Assembly: GCA_966185765.1 (NCBI GenBank)
Contig: CBIFVZ010000024.1
Coordinates: 1 to 45,056, forward strand
DNA: 45,056 nt
Reading direction: 5' to 3'
Source: CBIFVZ01 sp966185765
GTDB lineage: Bacteria > Pseudomonadota > Gammaproteobacteria > Enterobacterales > Enterobacteriaceae
Positions 22,699-31,038 of this stretch are shown piece after piece; within the stretch, counting starts at the first letter, position 1; each line of letters begins with the position of its first letter. Both the position numbers and the translations under genes were made by a program. Below the pieces are notes generated by a model, which was not told the origin of the DNA, made no database searches, and was given only the letters and a program-made list of their open reading frames with translations.

Positions 22699-23380
22699 CG
22701 CCACTCTCCAGCCAGCCGAAACGGTAGTGATGCCCCAGTTCGCCCTTCGCAAGGTCGCGCGGCAGCACTTTTATTGCCGCCACATCCAGCACGCAGGCCT
22801 GTTCACACTTGCCACAGCCGGTACAGTCGCTGCTGTGCACGGTGGGCAAAAAGCGCGCATGTTTACCGGTGCGGGAATTGCGCTCAAGCTCAAGCGTGAT
22901 GGCCTTATCAATAGAGGGGCAAACGCGGTAACACACATCACAACGCAGCCCCTGAAAGTTAAGGCAGTTTTCCTGGTCCAGCAGCACCGCAAGCCCCATA
23001 CGTGCGTCATCAATGGAAGGCAATTTTTTATCCAGCGCGCCGCTCGGACAGGCAACGGCGCAGGGAATGTCCTCACACATTTCACACGGGATCTCACGTG
23101 CCACGAAGTACGGTGTGCCCGCCGCATCGCCCGTTACCAGCGTCGCCAGCTTCAGCGTGTCATACGGGCAGGCCTGAACGCACTGCCCGCAGCGCACGCA
23201 GGCGCGGGAAAAGGCGGGTTCTGGTAAAGCCCCCGGCGGACGCAGGCGCACCCCACTTGCCTGGCTGCGCTGCTGCTGAAGCCCCAGCAGCGCCACGGCA
23301 ATCCCCAGCCCGCCAGCGGCCCGCGCGGCATCGCGCAGGAAGCGGCGGCGCGCCGGGGTCGGTGCATCCTTGCGCGCCAT
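22685..23380 (-). CDS. napG: Periplasmic ferredoxin-type protein NapG
   Basis: NapG is a 231-residue iron-sulfur protein that partners NapH in electron transfer to NapAB. The N-terminus has a Tat signal (RRRFLRD at about residues 11-17, then a hydrophobic stretch). Four [4Fe-4S] cysteine groups are visible: CVRCGQCVQACP, CEMCEDIPCAVACP, CLNFQGLRCDVCYRVCP and CTGCGKCEQAC. It starts 3 bases after the napA stop. Confidence 0.97.
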   Translation of the reverse strand: MARKDAPTPARRRFLRDAARAAGGLGIAVALLGLQQQRSQASGVRLRPPGALPEPAFSRACVRCGQCVQACPYDTLKLATLVTGDAAGTPYFVAREIPCEMCEDIPCAVACPSGALDKKLPSIDDARMGLAVLLDQENCLNFQGLRCDVCYRVCPSIDKAITLELERNSRTGKHARFLPTVHSSDCTGCGKCEQACVLDVAAIKVLPRDLAKGELGHHYRFGWLESGDGKS

Positions 23381-23383
23381 GAT

Positions 23384-25870
23384 TTACACCTTCACCACTT
23401 TAACGGCGCACTTCTTGAAGTCCGTCTCACGTGAGAGCGGATCGGTGGCGTCGATGGTCAGATTGTTCACCAGCTGACCGGCGTCAAAGAACGGCATGTA
23501 GACCAGGCCTTTCGGCGGCGTATTACGCCCACGGGTTTCTACGGTGGTAATAACCTCGCCACGGCGTGATACGACTTTGACCTTTTCACCACGGCGCAGA
23601 CCGCGGTCTTTGGCATCCAGCGGGTGGATAAACAGCACCGCTTCCGGGAATGCACGGTGCAGTTCCGGCACACGGCGGGTCATGCTGCCGGTGTGCCAGT
23701 GCTCCAGTACACGGCCCGTAGACAACCACAGGTCGTATTCTTTATCCGGCACTTCGGCGGCAGGTTCAAACGGCAGCGCGAAGATAACCGCTTTACCGTC
23801 CGGTTTACCGTAGAACTTATAACCCTCGCCCGCTTTCACATACGGATCGTGGCCTTCGCTGTAGCGCCACTGGGTTTCTTTGCCGTCAACCACCGGCCAG
23901 CGCAGGCCGCGTGCCTTGTGGTAGTCATCAAATGGTGCCAGGTCGTGGCCGTGGCCGCGCCCGAAGGCAGCGTATTCTTCAAACAAACCTTTTTGCACAT
24001 AGAAACCCAGCTCACGCGCTTCGTCGTTCAACTGGTCGTCTTTGAGTTCGCTAAGCGGATACTTGCGGATGCGATCGGTGGCAAACAGCACGTCATACAG
24101 CGTTTTGCCGCGCATTTCCGGGCGCTGGGCCAGCAGTTCTTCGCTCCAGACCTCGTCAGTCTTGAAGCGTTTCGCAAAGCTTACCAGCTGCCAGAGATCG
24201 GACTTCGCCTCGCCCGGCGCGGACACCTGCTGGTGCCAGAACTGGGTGCGACGCTCAGCGTTACCGTAAGCGCCTTCCTTTTCCACCCACATCGCGGTCG
24301 GCAGAATCAGGTCGGCGGCAAGCGCGCTCACCGTCGGATACGGGTCGGAAACAATCACGAAGTTGCGCGGATCGCGCCAGCCCGGCATACGGTCTTCGTT
24401 AATGTTCGGACCGGCCTGCATATTGTTGTTACACATCACCCAGTAGACGTTCAGTTTGCCGTCTTTGAGCGCACGGTCCTGCGCAATAGCGTGCAGACCG
24501 ACTTTAGAAGGAATGGTGCCTGACGGCAGATCCCACTCTTTTTCAGTTAGCTCGCGATGTTTTTCATTAGTCACCACCATGTCCGCAGGCAGACGGTGGG
24601 CAAAGGTACCCACTTCACGCGCCGTGCCGCACGCAGACGGCTGGCCGGTCAGTGAGAACGGACCGCAGCCCGGCTGTGAGATTTTGCCGGTCAGCAGGTG
24701 GATGTTGTAGCACAGGTTGTTGGCCCACACGCCGCGCACATGCTGATTAAAGCCCATCGTCCAGTAGGAAATGACTTTCTTGCTCGGGTCAGCGTACAGC
24801 TTCGCCAGACGCTCCAGCTGATCTTTTGGCACGCCGCTCATCTCGTGCGCTTTATCGAGCGTATAGTCGGCAACAAACGCCTTATACTCTTCAAAACTCA
24901 TCGGCTCTGAAGCATCAGAACCCGGGTTTTTCGCGGCTTTTTCCAGCGGATGCTCAGGACGCAGGCCATAGCCGATGTCAGTGGCACCACGGCGTAAGGT
25001 AACGTGTTTAGAGAAGAAGTCTTCGTTAACCGCATCATTCTGGATGATGTAGTTAGCGATGTAGTTGAGGATGGCGAGATCTGACTGCGGCGTGAAGATC
25101 ATGCCGTTGTCCGCAAGCTCAAAGCTACGGTGGCGGAAGGTCGACAGCACGGCCACTTCCACGTTGTTGTTCGCCAGACGTCTGTCGGTGATGCGCGACC
25201 ACAAAATCGGGTGCATCTCCGCCATGTTGGAGCCCCACAGCACAAAGGCGTCGGCCTGCTCAATATCGTCATAGCAGCCCATCGGCTCATCCATACCAAA
25301 GGTACGCATGAAACCCACCACCGCTGATGCCATGCAGTGGCGTGCATTCGGGTCGATGTTATTGGAGCGGAAACCCGCTTTGAACAGTTTGGCGGCGGCG
25401 TAACCTTCCCACACCGTCCACTGGCCGGAGCCGAACATGCCAATACCATCCGGGCCTTTTTCTTTCAGAGTCGCTTTGAACTTCTCTTCCATCACGTCAA
25501 AGGCTTTTTCCCAGCTTACTGGCGTGAATTCGCCTTGCTTGTCGTACTCGCCGTCGCGCATACGCAACAGCGGCTGCGTCAGACGGTCTTTTCCGTACAT
25601 AATTTTTGGCAGGAAGTAGCCCTTAATGCAGTTCAGACCACGGTTGACCGGCGCATCCGGATCGCCCTGGCTTGCCACAACACGGCCATTCTGCGTGCCC
25701 ACCAGCACACCGCAACCGGTGCCGCAGAAACGGCACGGCGCTTTGTCCCACTTGATGGCGTCAGACTGTCCTACCACCGCGCGCGCGGCGGCGGGAACGC
25801 TGATACCGGCTGCCGCAGCGGCCGCGGCGACGGCGTTAGCTTTCATGAAGCTACGACGACTGAGTTTCAT
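23384..25870 (-). CDS. napA: Periplasmic nitrate reductase catalytic subunit NapA
   Basis: NapA reduces nitrate to nitrite in the periplasm using a bis-MGD molybdenum cofactor and one [4Fe-4S] cluster. The 828 residues equal E. coli. The Tat signal is SRRSFMK at about residues 4-10, with cleavage expected after AARA. The cluster motif CRFCGTGCGVLVG begins near residue 46, and the molybdenum-ligand cysteine lies in NARHCMASAVVG (near 181). Its start overlaps the napD stop (ATGA), suiting NapD's role as the chaperone of its signal peptide. Confidence 0.98.
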   Translation of the reverse strand: MKLSRRSFMKANAVAAAAAAAGISVPAAARAVVGQSDAIKWDKAPCRFCGTGCGVLVGTQNGRVVASQGDPDAPVNRGLNCIKGYFLPKIMYGKDRLTQPLLRMRDGEYDKQGEFTPVSWEKAFDVMEEKFKATLKEKGPDGIGMFGSGQWTVWEGYAAAKLFKAGFRSNNIDPNARHCMASAVVGFMRTFGMDEPMGCYDDIEQADAFVLWGSNMAEMHPILWSRITDRRLANNNVEVAVLSTFRHRSFELADNGMIFTPQSDLAILNYIANYIIQNDAVNEDFFSKHVTLRRGATDIGYGLRPEHPLEKAAKNPGSDASEPMSFEEYKAFVADYTLDKAHEMSGVPKDQLERLAKLYADPSKKVISYWTMGFNQHVRGVWANNLCYNIHLLTGKISQPGCGPFSLTGQPSACGTAREVGTFAHRLPADMVVTNEKHRELTEKEWDLPSGTIPSKVGLHAIAQDRALKDGKLNVYWVMCNNNMQAGPNINEDRMPGWRDPRNFVIVSDPYPTVSALAADLILPTAMWVEKEGAYGNAERRTQFWHQQVSAPGEAKSDLWQLVSFAKRFKTDEVWSEELLAQRPEMRGKTLYDVLFATDRIRKYPLSELKDDQLNDEARELGFYVQKGLFEEYAAFGRGHGHDLAPFDDYHKARGLRWPVVDGKETQWRYSEGHDPYVKAGEGYKFYGKPDGKAVIFALPFEPAAEVPDKEYDLWLSTGRVLEHWHTGSMTRRVPELHRAFPEAVLFIHPLDAKDRGLRRGEKVKVVSRRGEVITTVETRGRNTPPKGLVYMPFFDAGQLVNNLTIDATDPLSRETDFKKCAVKVVKV

Positions 25871-26133
25871 GGTGTTTCCTCACCTGTGCTTTCCTGCTGG
25901 TGGTAAACCAGCGAAACCGCCAGCACGCCTGTCACTTCGCGTGCCGACTCAATAGTATCCAGCAGCGCTCGCGACGACGCTGCCTCCATCACAACCGCCA
26001 GCTTGCCGGTTGCCGCATCGCTGGCGGAGACTTCACTGCCGGGCAGCGCATTCAACGCGGCGCTGACTGTGGCGATATTCTCTGGGCGGGTCTGAACCAT
26101 CAGCCCACATACCTGCCAGCTACTGCTCATCAC
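25867..26133 (-). CDS. napD: NapA signal-peptide chaperone NapD
   Basis: NapD is an 88-residue cytoplasmic protein with a ferredoxin-like fold that binds the NapA Tat signal until the cofactor is in place. The start SSWQVCGLMVQTRPE and the later LLDTIESAREVTGVLAVSLVYH match the family. It overlaps napF by 14 bases and napA by 4 bases, so it is translated just ahead of NapA. Confidence 0.95.
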   Translation of the reverse strand: MMSSSWQVCGLMVQTRPENIATVSAALNALPGSEVSASDAATGKLAVVMEAASSRALLDTIESAREVTGVLAVSLVYHQQESTGEETP

Positions 26134-26611
26134 AACTCCTTACTTCGATAGCGCTAACCGGGCACCCCGCCACGCACGCCCCACAGGCGGTACACAGCGA
26201 CACGTCGGTTTGCGGTTGTGCAATACCTGCCAGCGTCGGGCGAAAACGTATGGCGTGCTCAGGGCAGGCATCTTCACAGCTGCGGCATTCGACGCGGTTT
26301 TGCGCCAGGCAGCGTGCGCCAATAGCGACCTGATATTGCCAGGGGTTACTGTCGCGCACGGCGAACAGCGGTTGCGGGCAACTTTCGGCGCAGGCATAAC
26401 AAAATGTGCATTCACCGCGCTGAAAATCGACTTCGGGGAAGCCCCCGTCACCCCGCTTAATGACCGTAGTTTCACAGGCTTCAACGCAGGCATTACAGCG
26501 AGTACAAACAGCGGTGAACTCCACATCACGGCGACGCCAGGGCGGCCGTATGGCGTTTGAACCAGCACGAAACGCACCGGTCAGTAAGCCACGTCGGGAG
26601 AATTCAGCCAT
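26120..26611 (-). CDS. napF: Ferredoxin-type maturation protein NapF
   Basis: NapF is a 163-residue cytoplasmic iron-sulfur protein that contacts NapA and helps its maturation. Cysteine groups are seen at CTRCNACVEAC, CTFCYACAESCP, CRSCEDACP (with an upstream Cys at unusual spacing) and CTACGACVAGCP. It is the promoter-proximal gene. The N-terminal SRRGLLTGAFR resembles a Tat motif, as in E. coli NapF, but no cleavable hydrophobic stretch follows. Confidence 0.96.
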   Translation of the reverse strand: MAEFSRRGLLTGAFRAGSNAIRPPWRRRDVEFTAVCTRCNACVEACETTVIKRGDGGFPEVDFQRGECTFCYACAESCPQPLFAVRDSNPWQYQVAIGARCLAQNRVECRSCEDACPEHAIRFRPTLAGIAQPQTDVSLCTACGACVAGCPVSAIEVRSCDEQ

Positions 26612-26710
26612 CGCTGTTCCTTATCTTTCTTTACCTGGGAACGTGCTGCGCTTTTCGTCAGAGAGCCATCGGAGGGAGGCAGCGGGTCTTCCCCTGGATT
26701 TATGTTGGTA

Positions 26711-26774
26711 AAAATATTCGACATAAGGAGGTAGGCGCATCCCCCGGAAGGGGTAAATCCCGTTGCCCGATCAA
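26711..26774 (-). promoter_or_regulatory. napF promoter with NarP-type 7-2-7 site and FNR-like half-site
   Basis: On the minus strand TACCCCT-TC-CGGGGGA (26755 to 26740) fits the NarL/NarP 7-2-7 pattern, fully in one arm and in 5 of 7 positions in the other. An FNR half-site TTGAT (26774 to 26770) lies upstream, its partner arm poorly kept; the two centres are 20 bases apart. TATTTT at 26716-26711 is a suitable -10. The layout agrees with the E. coli napF promoter as I recall it (FNR near -64, NarP near -44). The rest of the 26612-27016 gap holds the napF leader and the aegA terminator. Confidence 0.65.
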
Positions 26775-26985
26775 GGTTACGTCCGTTTTATGGAAAAGCG
26801 CCGCAAATCCTGTGGCATAGCGCGCATTTTCAGGCAGATGCGTTTAAGAAAGGTTTAGGTTTGGCTGCCCTGCGCATACAAAATTACGCCAGCGCCCTAC
26901 CCCTTAATTGCCGGCTTTTCGCTCAGGTGATGTCGCTGCCGGTCGGGAGAGTAACGAAAAAAAGTGGGGCGTTTAGTGTCAATGA

Positions 26986-27008
26986 AAAACCCCGCGCTGA
27001 GCGCGGGG
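26986..27008 (-). terminator. Terminator of aegA
   Basis: On the minus strand CCCCGCGC, a 3-base loop and GCGCGGGG are followed by TTTTTC. It sits 8 bases past the aegA stop codon and insulates the nap promoter from aegA read-through. Confidence 0.93.
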
Positions 27009-27016
27009 TGCGAGGC

Positions 27017-28963
27017 TTATGCTGAAGCCCTGAAGTAGTCGAGAATACCGCGTGCGGCATGCTGGCCTTCGGCCATTGCTGTTACCACTAAATCTGCGCC
27101 GCGCACGGCATCCCCGCCAGCGAAAATCCTGGGATGCGTAGTCTGGTAGCGAAGCCGACTTTCCACGCTGGCCTTGATGCGCCCGCTGTTATCGAGCATC
27201 ACACCGTGCTCTTCAAGCCACGGCAGAGCATGCGGGTGAAAGCCAAACGCCATCACGACGGCATCGGCAGGCATCACAAACTCAGAACCGGGCACCGGTT
27301 CGGGTCGTCTGCGCCCCTGAGCGTCTGGCTCTCCCAAGCGCGTGCGCAGCAGACGTACGCCACACACTGTTCCCTGCGCGTTTAGCTCGATATCCACGGG
27401 CTGTACGTTAAATTCGAACAGTGCGCCCTCTTCCTTCGCGTTTTTCACCTCTTTGCGTGAACCGGGCATATTGGCTTCATCACGCCGATAAGCACAGGTG
27501 ACGCTTTGCGCGCCCTGGCGCAGCGCGGTGCGCACGCAGTCCATAGCCGTATCGCCACCGCCGAGTACCACAACATGTTTACCTGCCATATCAACATCCG
27601 GCGCGTCCTCAGAGGGCATCAGCCCCATCAGGCGGCGTGTGTTGGCAATCAGGAACGGTAACGCATCATGCACACCTGGCGCGTCTTCATGCGCTAAACC
27701 GGCCTTCATTGAACGGTAAGTCCCCACACCGACAAACACGGCATCGTACTCTTCCAGCAGGCTGCTCAGCGCCACATCACGCCCAACGTCACAGTTAAGG
27801 TGAAAAATGATGCCCATTTCGCTAAAAATTTCGCGCCGACGCACCAGTAGCGATTTATCAAGTTTAAAGGCAGGAATACCAAACGTCAGCAGCCCACCGA
27901 TTTCCGGGTGTCGGTCAAACACTGTAACCCCGGCACCGGCGCGCACCAGCCGCTCGGCACAGGCAAGTCCTGCCGGTCCGGCACCAATGACTGCGACGCG
28001 TTTACCCAGCGGTTCCACCTTTTCCAGCCCAGGCCGCCAGCCCTGTGCCAGCGCCTGGTCAGAGATATAGCGCTCAATATGACCAATAGTGACCGCCCCG
28101 GACTCATCACGCAGTGTACAACTGCCCTCACATAGCCGGTCCTGTGGACAGACGCGCCCGGTGATTTCCGGCAGACAGTTGGTTTCGTGCGACAATGCTG
28201 CCGCCTCCAGAATACGTCCTTGTTTGACCAGCTCAATCCATTGCGGGATGTGATTGTGCAATGGGCAGCGCCACTCACATATGCTGTGCTCACCGCACTT
28301 CAGGCAACGCTGCGCCTGAGAGTTAGCCTGATCTGGTGTATAAGGCAGATAGATTTCTTCGAATTCGTTAAGTCGCTCCTGCGCGGCTCGCTTTTGTGCA
28401 ACCTGAGGGGGTGCAATCGCGGCAAGTCTCGCCGCAGCATCAAACCCATTACCGATGCCTGCGCGGGCGAGCGGCTGCGACTCGCGTACGGCAGTTGACT
28501 TACGCCGCTGCGCGCTCTGCGCTGCTAACGCCGCTGGTGTAACAAGCGTTAATGCTGCCGTTGGACAGGCGGCGGCGCAGGCGGGACCATCAGCACGCGC
28601 CTCACACAAATCACACTTATTCACGTGCATCTCACCGGCCTCAAGGCTAACTTCAATGGCGCCAAACGGGCAGGACACTTCGCAGGATTTACAGCCGATG
28701 CACTGTTTTTCTTCCACCTGTACTGCGCCATTGCGCCGGGAAATCGCCCCCACCGGACAGCTTTTGAGACAGGGTGCCGCTTCGCAGTGGTGGCAGGTCA
28801 CCGCACTGCGTCGCCCGTGCGCGTTGATTACCTGAATACGCGGCGTAAATGCACGCGCGGATAACACATGCTCACCGTGGTTATGCGCCATTACGCAGGC
28901 GACTTCACAGGCGCGGCAGCCCAGGCAGCGACCGGCATTGGCAGAAATAAAAGGACTCATCAT
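27017..28963 (-). CDS. aegA: Iron-sulfur/FAD oxidoreductase AegA
   Basis: AegA is an anaerobically expressed fusion. The N-terminal ferredoxin domain (about 1-150) has four cysteine groups (CLGCRACEVACVMAHN, CHHCEAAPCLKSCP, CIGCKSCEVSCP, CDLCEARADGPACAAACP). The C-terminal part is like the glutamate synthase small subunit: a CLKCGEHSICEWRCP cluster domain, then FAD (VIGAGPAGLACAERL) and NADPH (VVLGGGDTAMDCV) sites. In E. coli it is linked to anaerobic uric acid breakdown and is FNR- and nitrate-regulated. The longest frame begins with GTG at 28975; the ATG pair at 28963/28960, preceded by GGGTGA, is the likelier start. Confidence 0.95.
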   Translation of the reverse strand: MMSPFISANAGRCLGCRACEVACVMAHNHGEHVLSARAFTPRIQVINAHGRRSAVTCHHCEAAPCLKSCPVGAISRRNGAVQVEEKQCIGCKSCEVSCPFGAIEVSLEAGEMHVNKCDLCEARADGPACAAACPTAALTLVTPAALAAQSAQRRKSTAVRESQPLARAGIGNGFDAAARLAAIAPPQVAQKRAAQERLNEFEEIYLPYTPDQANSQAQRCLKCGEHSICEWRCPLHNHIPQWIELVKQGRILEAAALSHETNCLPEITGRVCPQDRLCEGSCTLRDESGAVTIGHIERYISDQALAQGWRPGLEKVEPLGKRVAVIGAGPAGLACAERLVRAGAGVTVFDRHPEIGGLLTFGIPAFKLDKSLLVRRREIFSEMGIIFHLNCDVGRDVALSSLLEEYDAVFVGVGTYRSMKAGLAHEDAPGVHDALPFLIANTRRLMGLMPSEDAPDVDMAGKHVVVLGGGDTAMDCVRTALRQGAQSVTCAYRRDEANMPGSRKEVKNAKEEGALFEFNVQPVDIELNAQGTVCGVRLLRTRLGEPDAQGRRRPEPVPGSEFVMPADAVVMAFGFHPHALPWLEEHGVMLDNSGRIKASVESRLRYQTTHPRIFAGGDAVRGADLVVTAMAEGQHAARGILDYFRASA

Positions 28964-29298
28964 CACATCACCCACTTACTTTGCGTAATCGTATTATTTT
29001 TGTAGGGTTATTGATGTAACCGACAAGCCGTCAGGCGTGCAATCAGCATCTGCACGAAACGCAGGAGAATTTGTCGGATATCCGTCGCGGATCAAACTGC
29101 GGGGCGCTTTTTATCTGCACAGCACATTTTTACGCATGGGCGGCGGATGTAATCACGGCGTTACAAGAGTTTTAACTGCCGGTAGCAGGCTATAGTTAAA
29201 GCGAGCAAAACGCGGCAAATGCCCGCCCGGCCGGTTTCCGCGCCCTGCTATTTCTGGTACGTTTGCGCCACCCAATCCCGGAGGAATCACGGTTTATC
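28964..29298. promoter_or_regulatory. aegA-narQ divergent intergenic region
   Basis: This 335-base non-coding region separates the divergent genes. It holds a TTGAT FNR-like half-site at 29011-29015 without a good partner arm. TATAGT at 29191-29196 is a reasonable -10 for narQ, without a clear -35. AGGAGG-like sequence at 29279-29285 is about 14 bases from the narQ ATG, longer than usual. I found no convincing NarL/NarP heptamer pair here. Confidence 0.4.
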
Positions 29299-31038
29299 AT
29301 GGTTAAGCGCCCGGTATCGACCAGCCTTGCCCGCGCCTTCTTCTACATCGTTCTGCTCTCTCTGCTGACAACCGGCGTTGCGCTGATAACCCTTGCCAGC
29401 AGCATGCGCGATGCCGAGGCCATCAATATTGCCGGTTCATTGCGTATGCAAAGCTGGCGGCTTGGCTACGATTTACAAAGCGAACGCCGCGAGCTTGAGC
29501 GCTACCGTGCGCAGTATGAAAAAACCCTTAGCTCACCGCTGCTCAGTTCGCCCGGCGGCTGGCTGGTGCCAGAACAGGTGCGTCAGCGCTACAGCGCGCT
29601 GCAACAGGCATGGCGTGAAATGGACACTCACCTGGCGCAGGGCGATCTGGCGTGGTATCAGCAGAATATTGACGACTATGTGGCGCAGATTGATCTTTAT
29701 GTGCTCACGCTTCAGCACCAGGCCGAGCACAAAATGATGCTGGTGGTTACGGTTTCCGGGGTTGGTTTTATCGCCATTTTTACGCTGGTGTTCTTTACGC
29801 TGCGCCGTATTCGCCGTCAGGTGGTCGAACCGCTCAATGCCCTGGTTACCGCCAGCGAATCCGTGGAGCGTGGAGATTTCGACCATCCCCCGCTCAATAC
29901 CCACTTGCCTAACGAGCTGGGGCTACTGGCACACACGTTCAGCCGCATGGCCGCCGAGCTGCGCAAGCTTTACCAGTCGCTGGAAGCGAGCGTGCAGCAG
30001 AAAACCCAGAGTCTGAAAGAGGCTAACCGTCGCCTGGAAGTCCTTTACAGCTGCTCGCAGGCGCTGAGCGCCAGCACGCTCGACCGCCACAGCTTTGAGA
30101 AGATCCTCGCTATTTTGCGCCATAACACCCACCTTAGCGCCGTAGAAATCCGCACCTCGGATAACTGGCTATTGCAGGACGGCGCGCCGGATAACAACGC
30201 AGTCTGGAGCAGTACGCCAGTGCGTTCGCAGGATAACCTGCTGGGCGAGCTGCGCTGGCAAACCCAGGCGAGCACGCCATCCACACAGCTTATGGAAAGT
30301 GTTGCCAATATGCTCGGACGCGGCCTGTGGTTCAACCAGGCACAAAAGCACCGCCAGCAGCTGCTACTGATGGAAGAGCGTGCCACTATCGCGCGCGAAC
30401 TGCATGATTCGCTGGCACAGGTACTGTCCTACCTGCGCATTCAGCTCACGCTACTGCGCCGCGCGGTAGCGCAGGACAACACCAAAGCGCACGCTATTAT
30501 TGACGACTTCACGCAGGCGCTGAGCGATGCCTACAGCCAGTTGCGCGAGCTGTTATCGACGTTTCGCCTGACGTTACAGCAGGCTAATCTCACCGCCGCC
30601 CTTCAGGAAACGATCTCCCCGCTGCGTGCACGCAGTCACGCGCAGATTCATCTGGAATGCAGCCTGCCGGATCAATCGCTGGACGCACAGCGCCAGATTC
30701 ACCTGTTGCAGATTATCCGTGAGGCAGTGCTTAATGCCATTCGCCACGCCGACGCTAAAACGATTACCGTGCGCTGTTTTAGCCCAACGCCGGGGGTGCA
30801 CGAGGCCGAAATTATCGACGACGGTCGCGGCATTGCCACACTTGAAGAGCCAGAAGGCCATTATGGGCTTAATATTATGCAAGAGCGCGCCGACAGGCTG
30901 GGCGGCGTACTCACCATTTCCCGTCCGCCGCAAGGCGGTACGCGCGTTTGCGTGCGCTTTAGCGCCGTAGCGCAAGACAGAGCCGACAACGGCTCTCACA
31001 ACGACAAAAATAGCCAATCACCAGGGAGCAATGTATGA
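29299..31038 (+). CDS. narQ: Nitrate/nitrite sensor histidine kinase NarQ
   Basis: NarQ is a membrane kinase that senses periplasmic nitrate and nitrite. I chose the ATG at 29299 (579 residues, MVKRPVSTSLARAFF), matching E. coli; the frame is open to a TTG at 29263. The order is TM1 (about 13-33), the periplasmic sensor with P-box (DAEAINIAGSLRMQSW, nitrate-binding Arg49), TM2 (about 145-168), HAMP, signalling helix, a GAF-like part, HisKA_3 with His369 in ARELHDSLAQ, and HATPase_c (IREAVLNAIRHA, DDGRGIA, GLNIMQERADRLGG). The P-box Tyr of E. coli is Trp53 here. It overlaps narP by 4 bases. Confidence 0.97.
   Translation: MVKRPVSTSLARAFFYIVLLSLLTTGVALITLASSMRDAEAINIAGSLRMQSWRLGYDLQSERRELERYRAQYEKTLSSPLLSSPGGWLVPEQVRQRYSALQQAWREMDTHLAQGDLAWYQQNIDDYVAQIDLYVLTLQHQAEHKMMLVVTVSGVGFIAIFTLVFFTLRRIRRQVVEPLNALVTASESVERGDFDHPPLNTHLPNELGLLAHTFSRMAAELRKLYQSLEASVQQKTQSLKEANRRLEVLYSCSQALSASTLDRHSFEKILAILRHNTHLSAVEIRTSDNWLLQDGAPDNNAVWSSTPVRSQDNLLGELRWQTQASTPSTQLMESVANMLGRGLWFNQAQKHRQQLLLMEERATIARELHDSLAQVLSYLRIQLTLLRRAVAQDNTKAHAIIDDFTQALSDAYSQLRELLSTFRLTLQQANLTAALQETISPLRARSHAQIHLECSLPDQSLDAQRQIHLLQIIREAVLNAIRHADAKTITVRCFSPTPGVHEAEIIDDGRGIATLEEPEGHYGLNIMQERADRLGGVLTISRPPQGGTRVCVRFSAVAQDRADNGSHNDKNSQSPGSNV

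Noticed and set aside
23624..24523. Long open frame antisense to napA
   Set aside because: The frame mirrors codon bias of napA on the other strand, has no ribosome binding site and no family resemblance; napA is beyond doubt.
20683..27016. Search for insertion sequences, integrase remnants or direct-repeat borders around the nap insertion
   Set aside because: None is visible at either edge; both edges are ordinary terminators and intergenic DNA, so a mobile origin cannot be supported.
28964..29298. Possible NarL/NarP heptamers and a full FNR site between aegA and narQ
   Set aside because: Only a lone TTGAT half-site was found; no heptamer pair or symmetrical FNR arm fits well enough to call.
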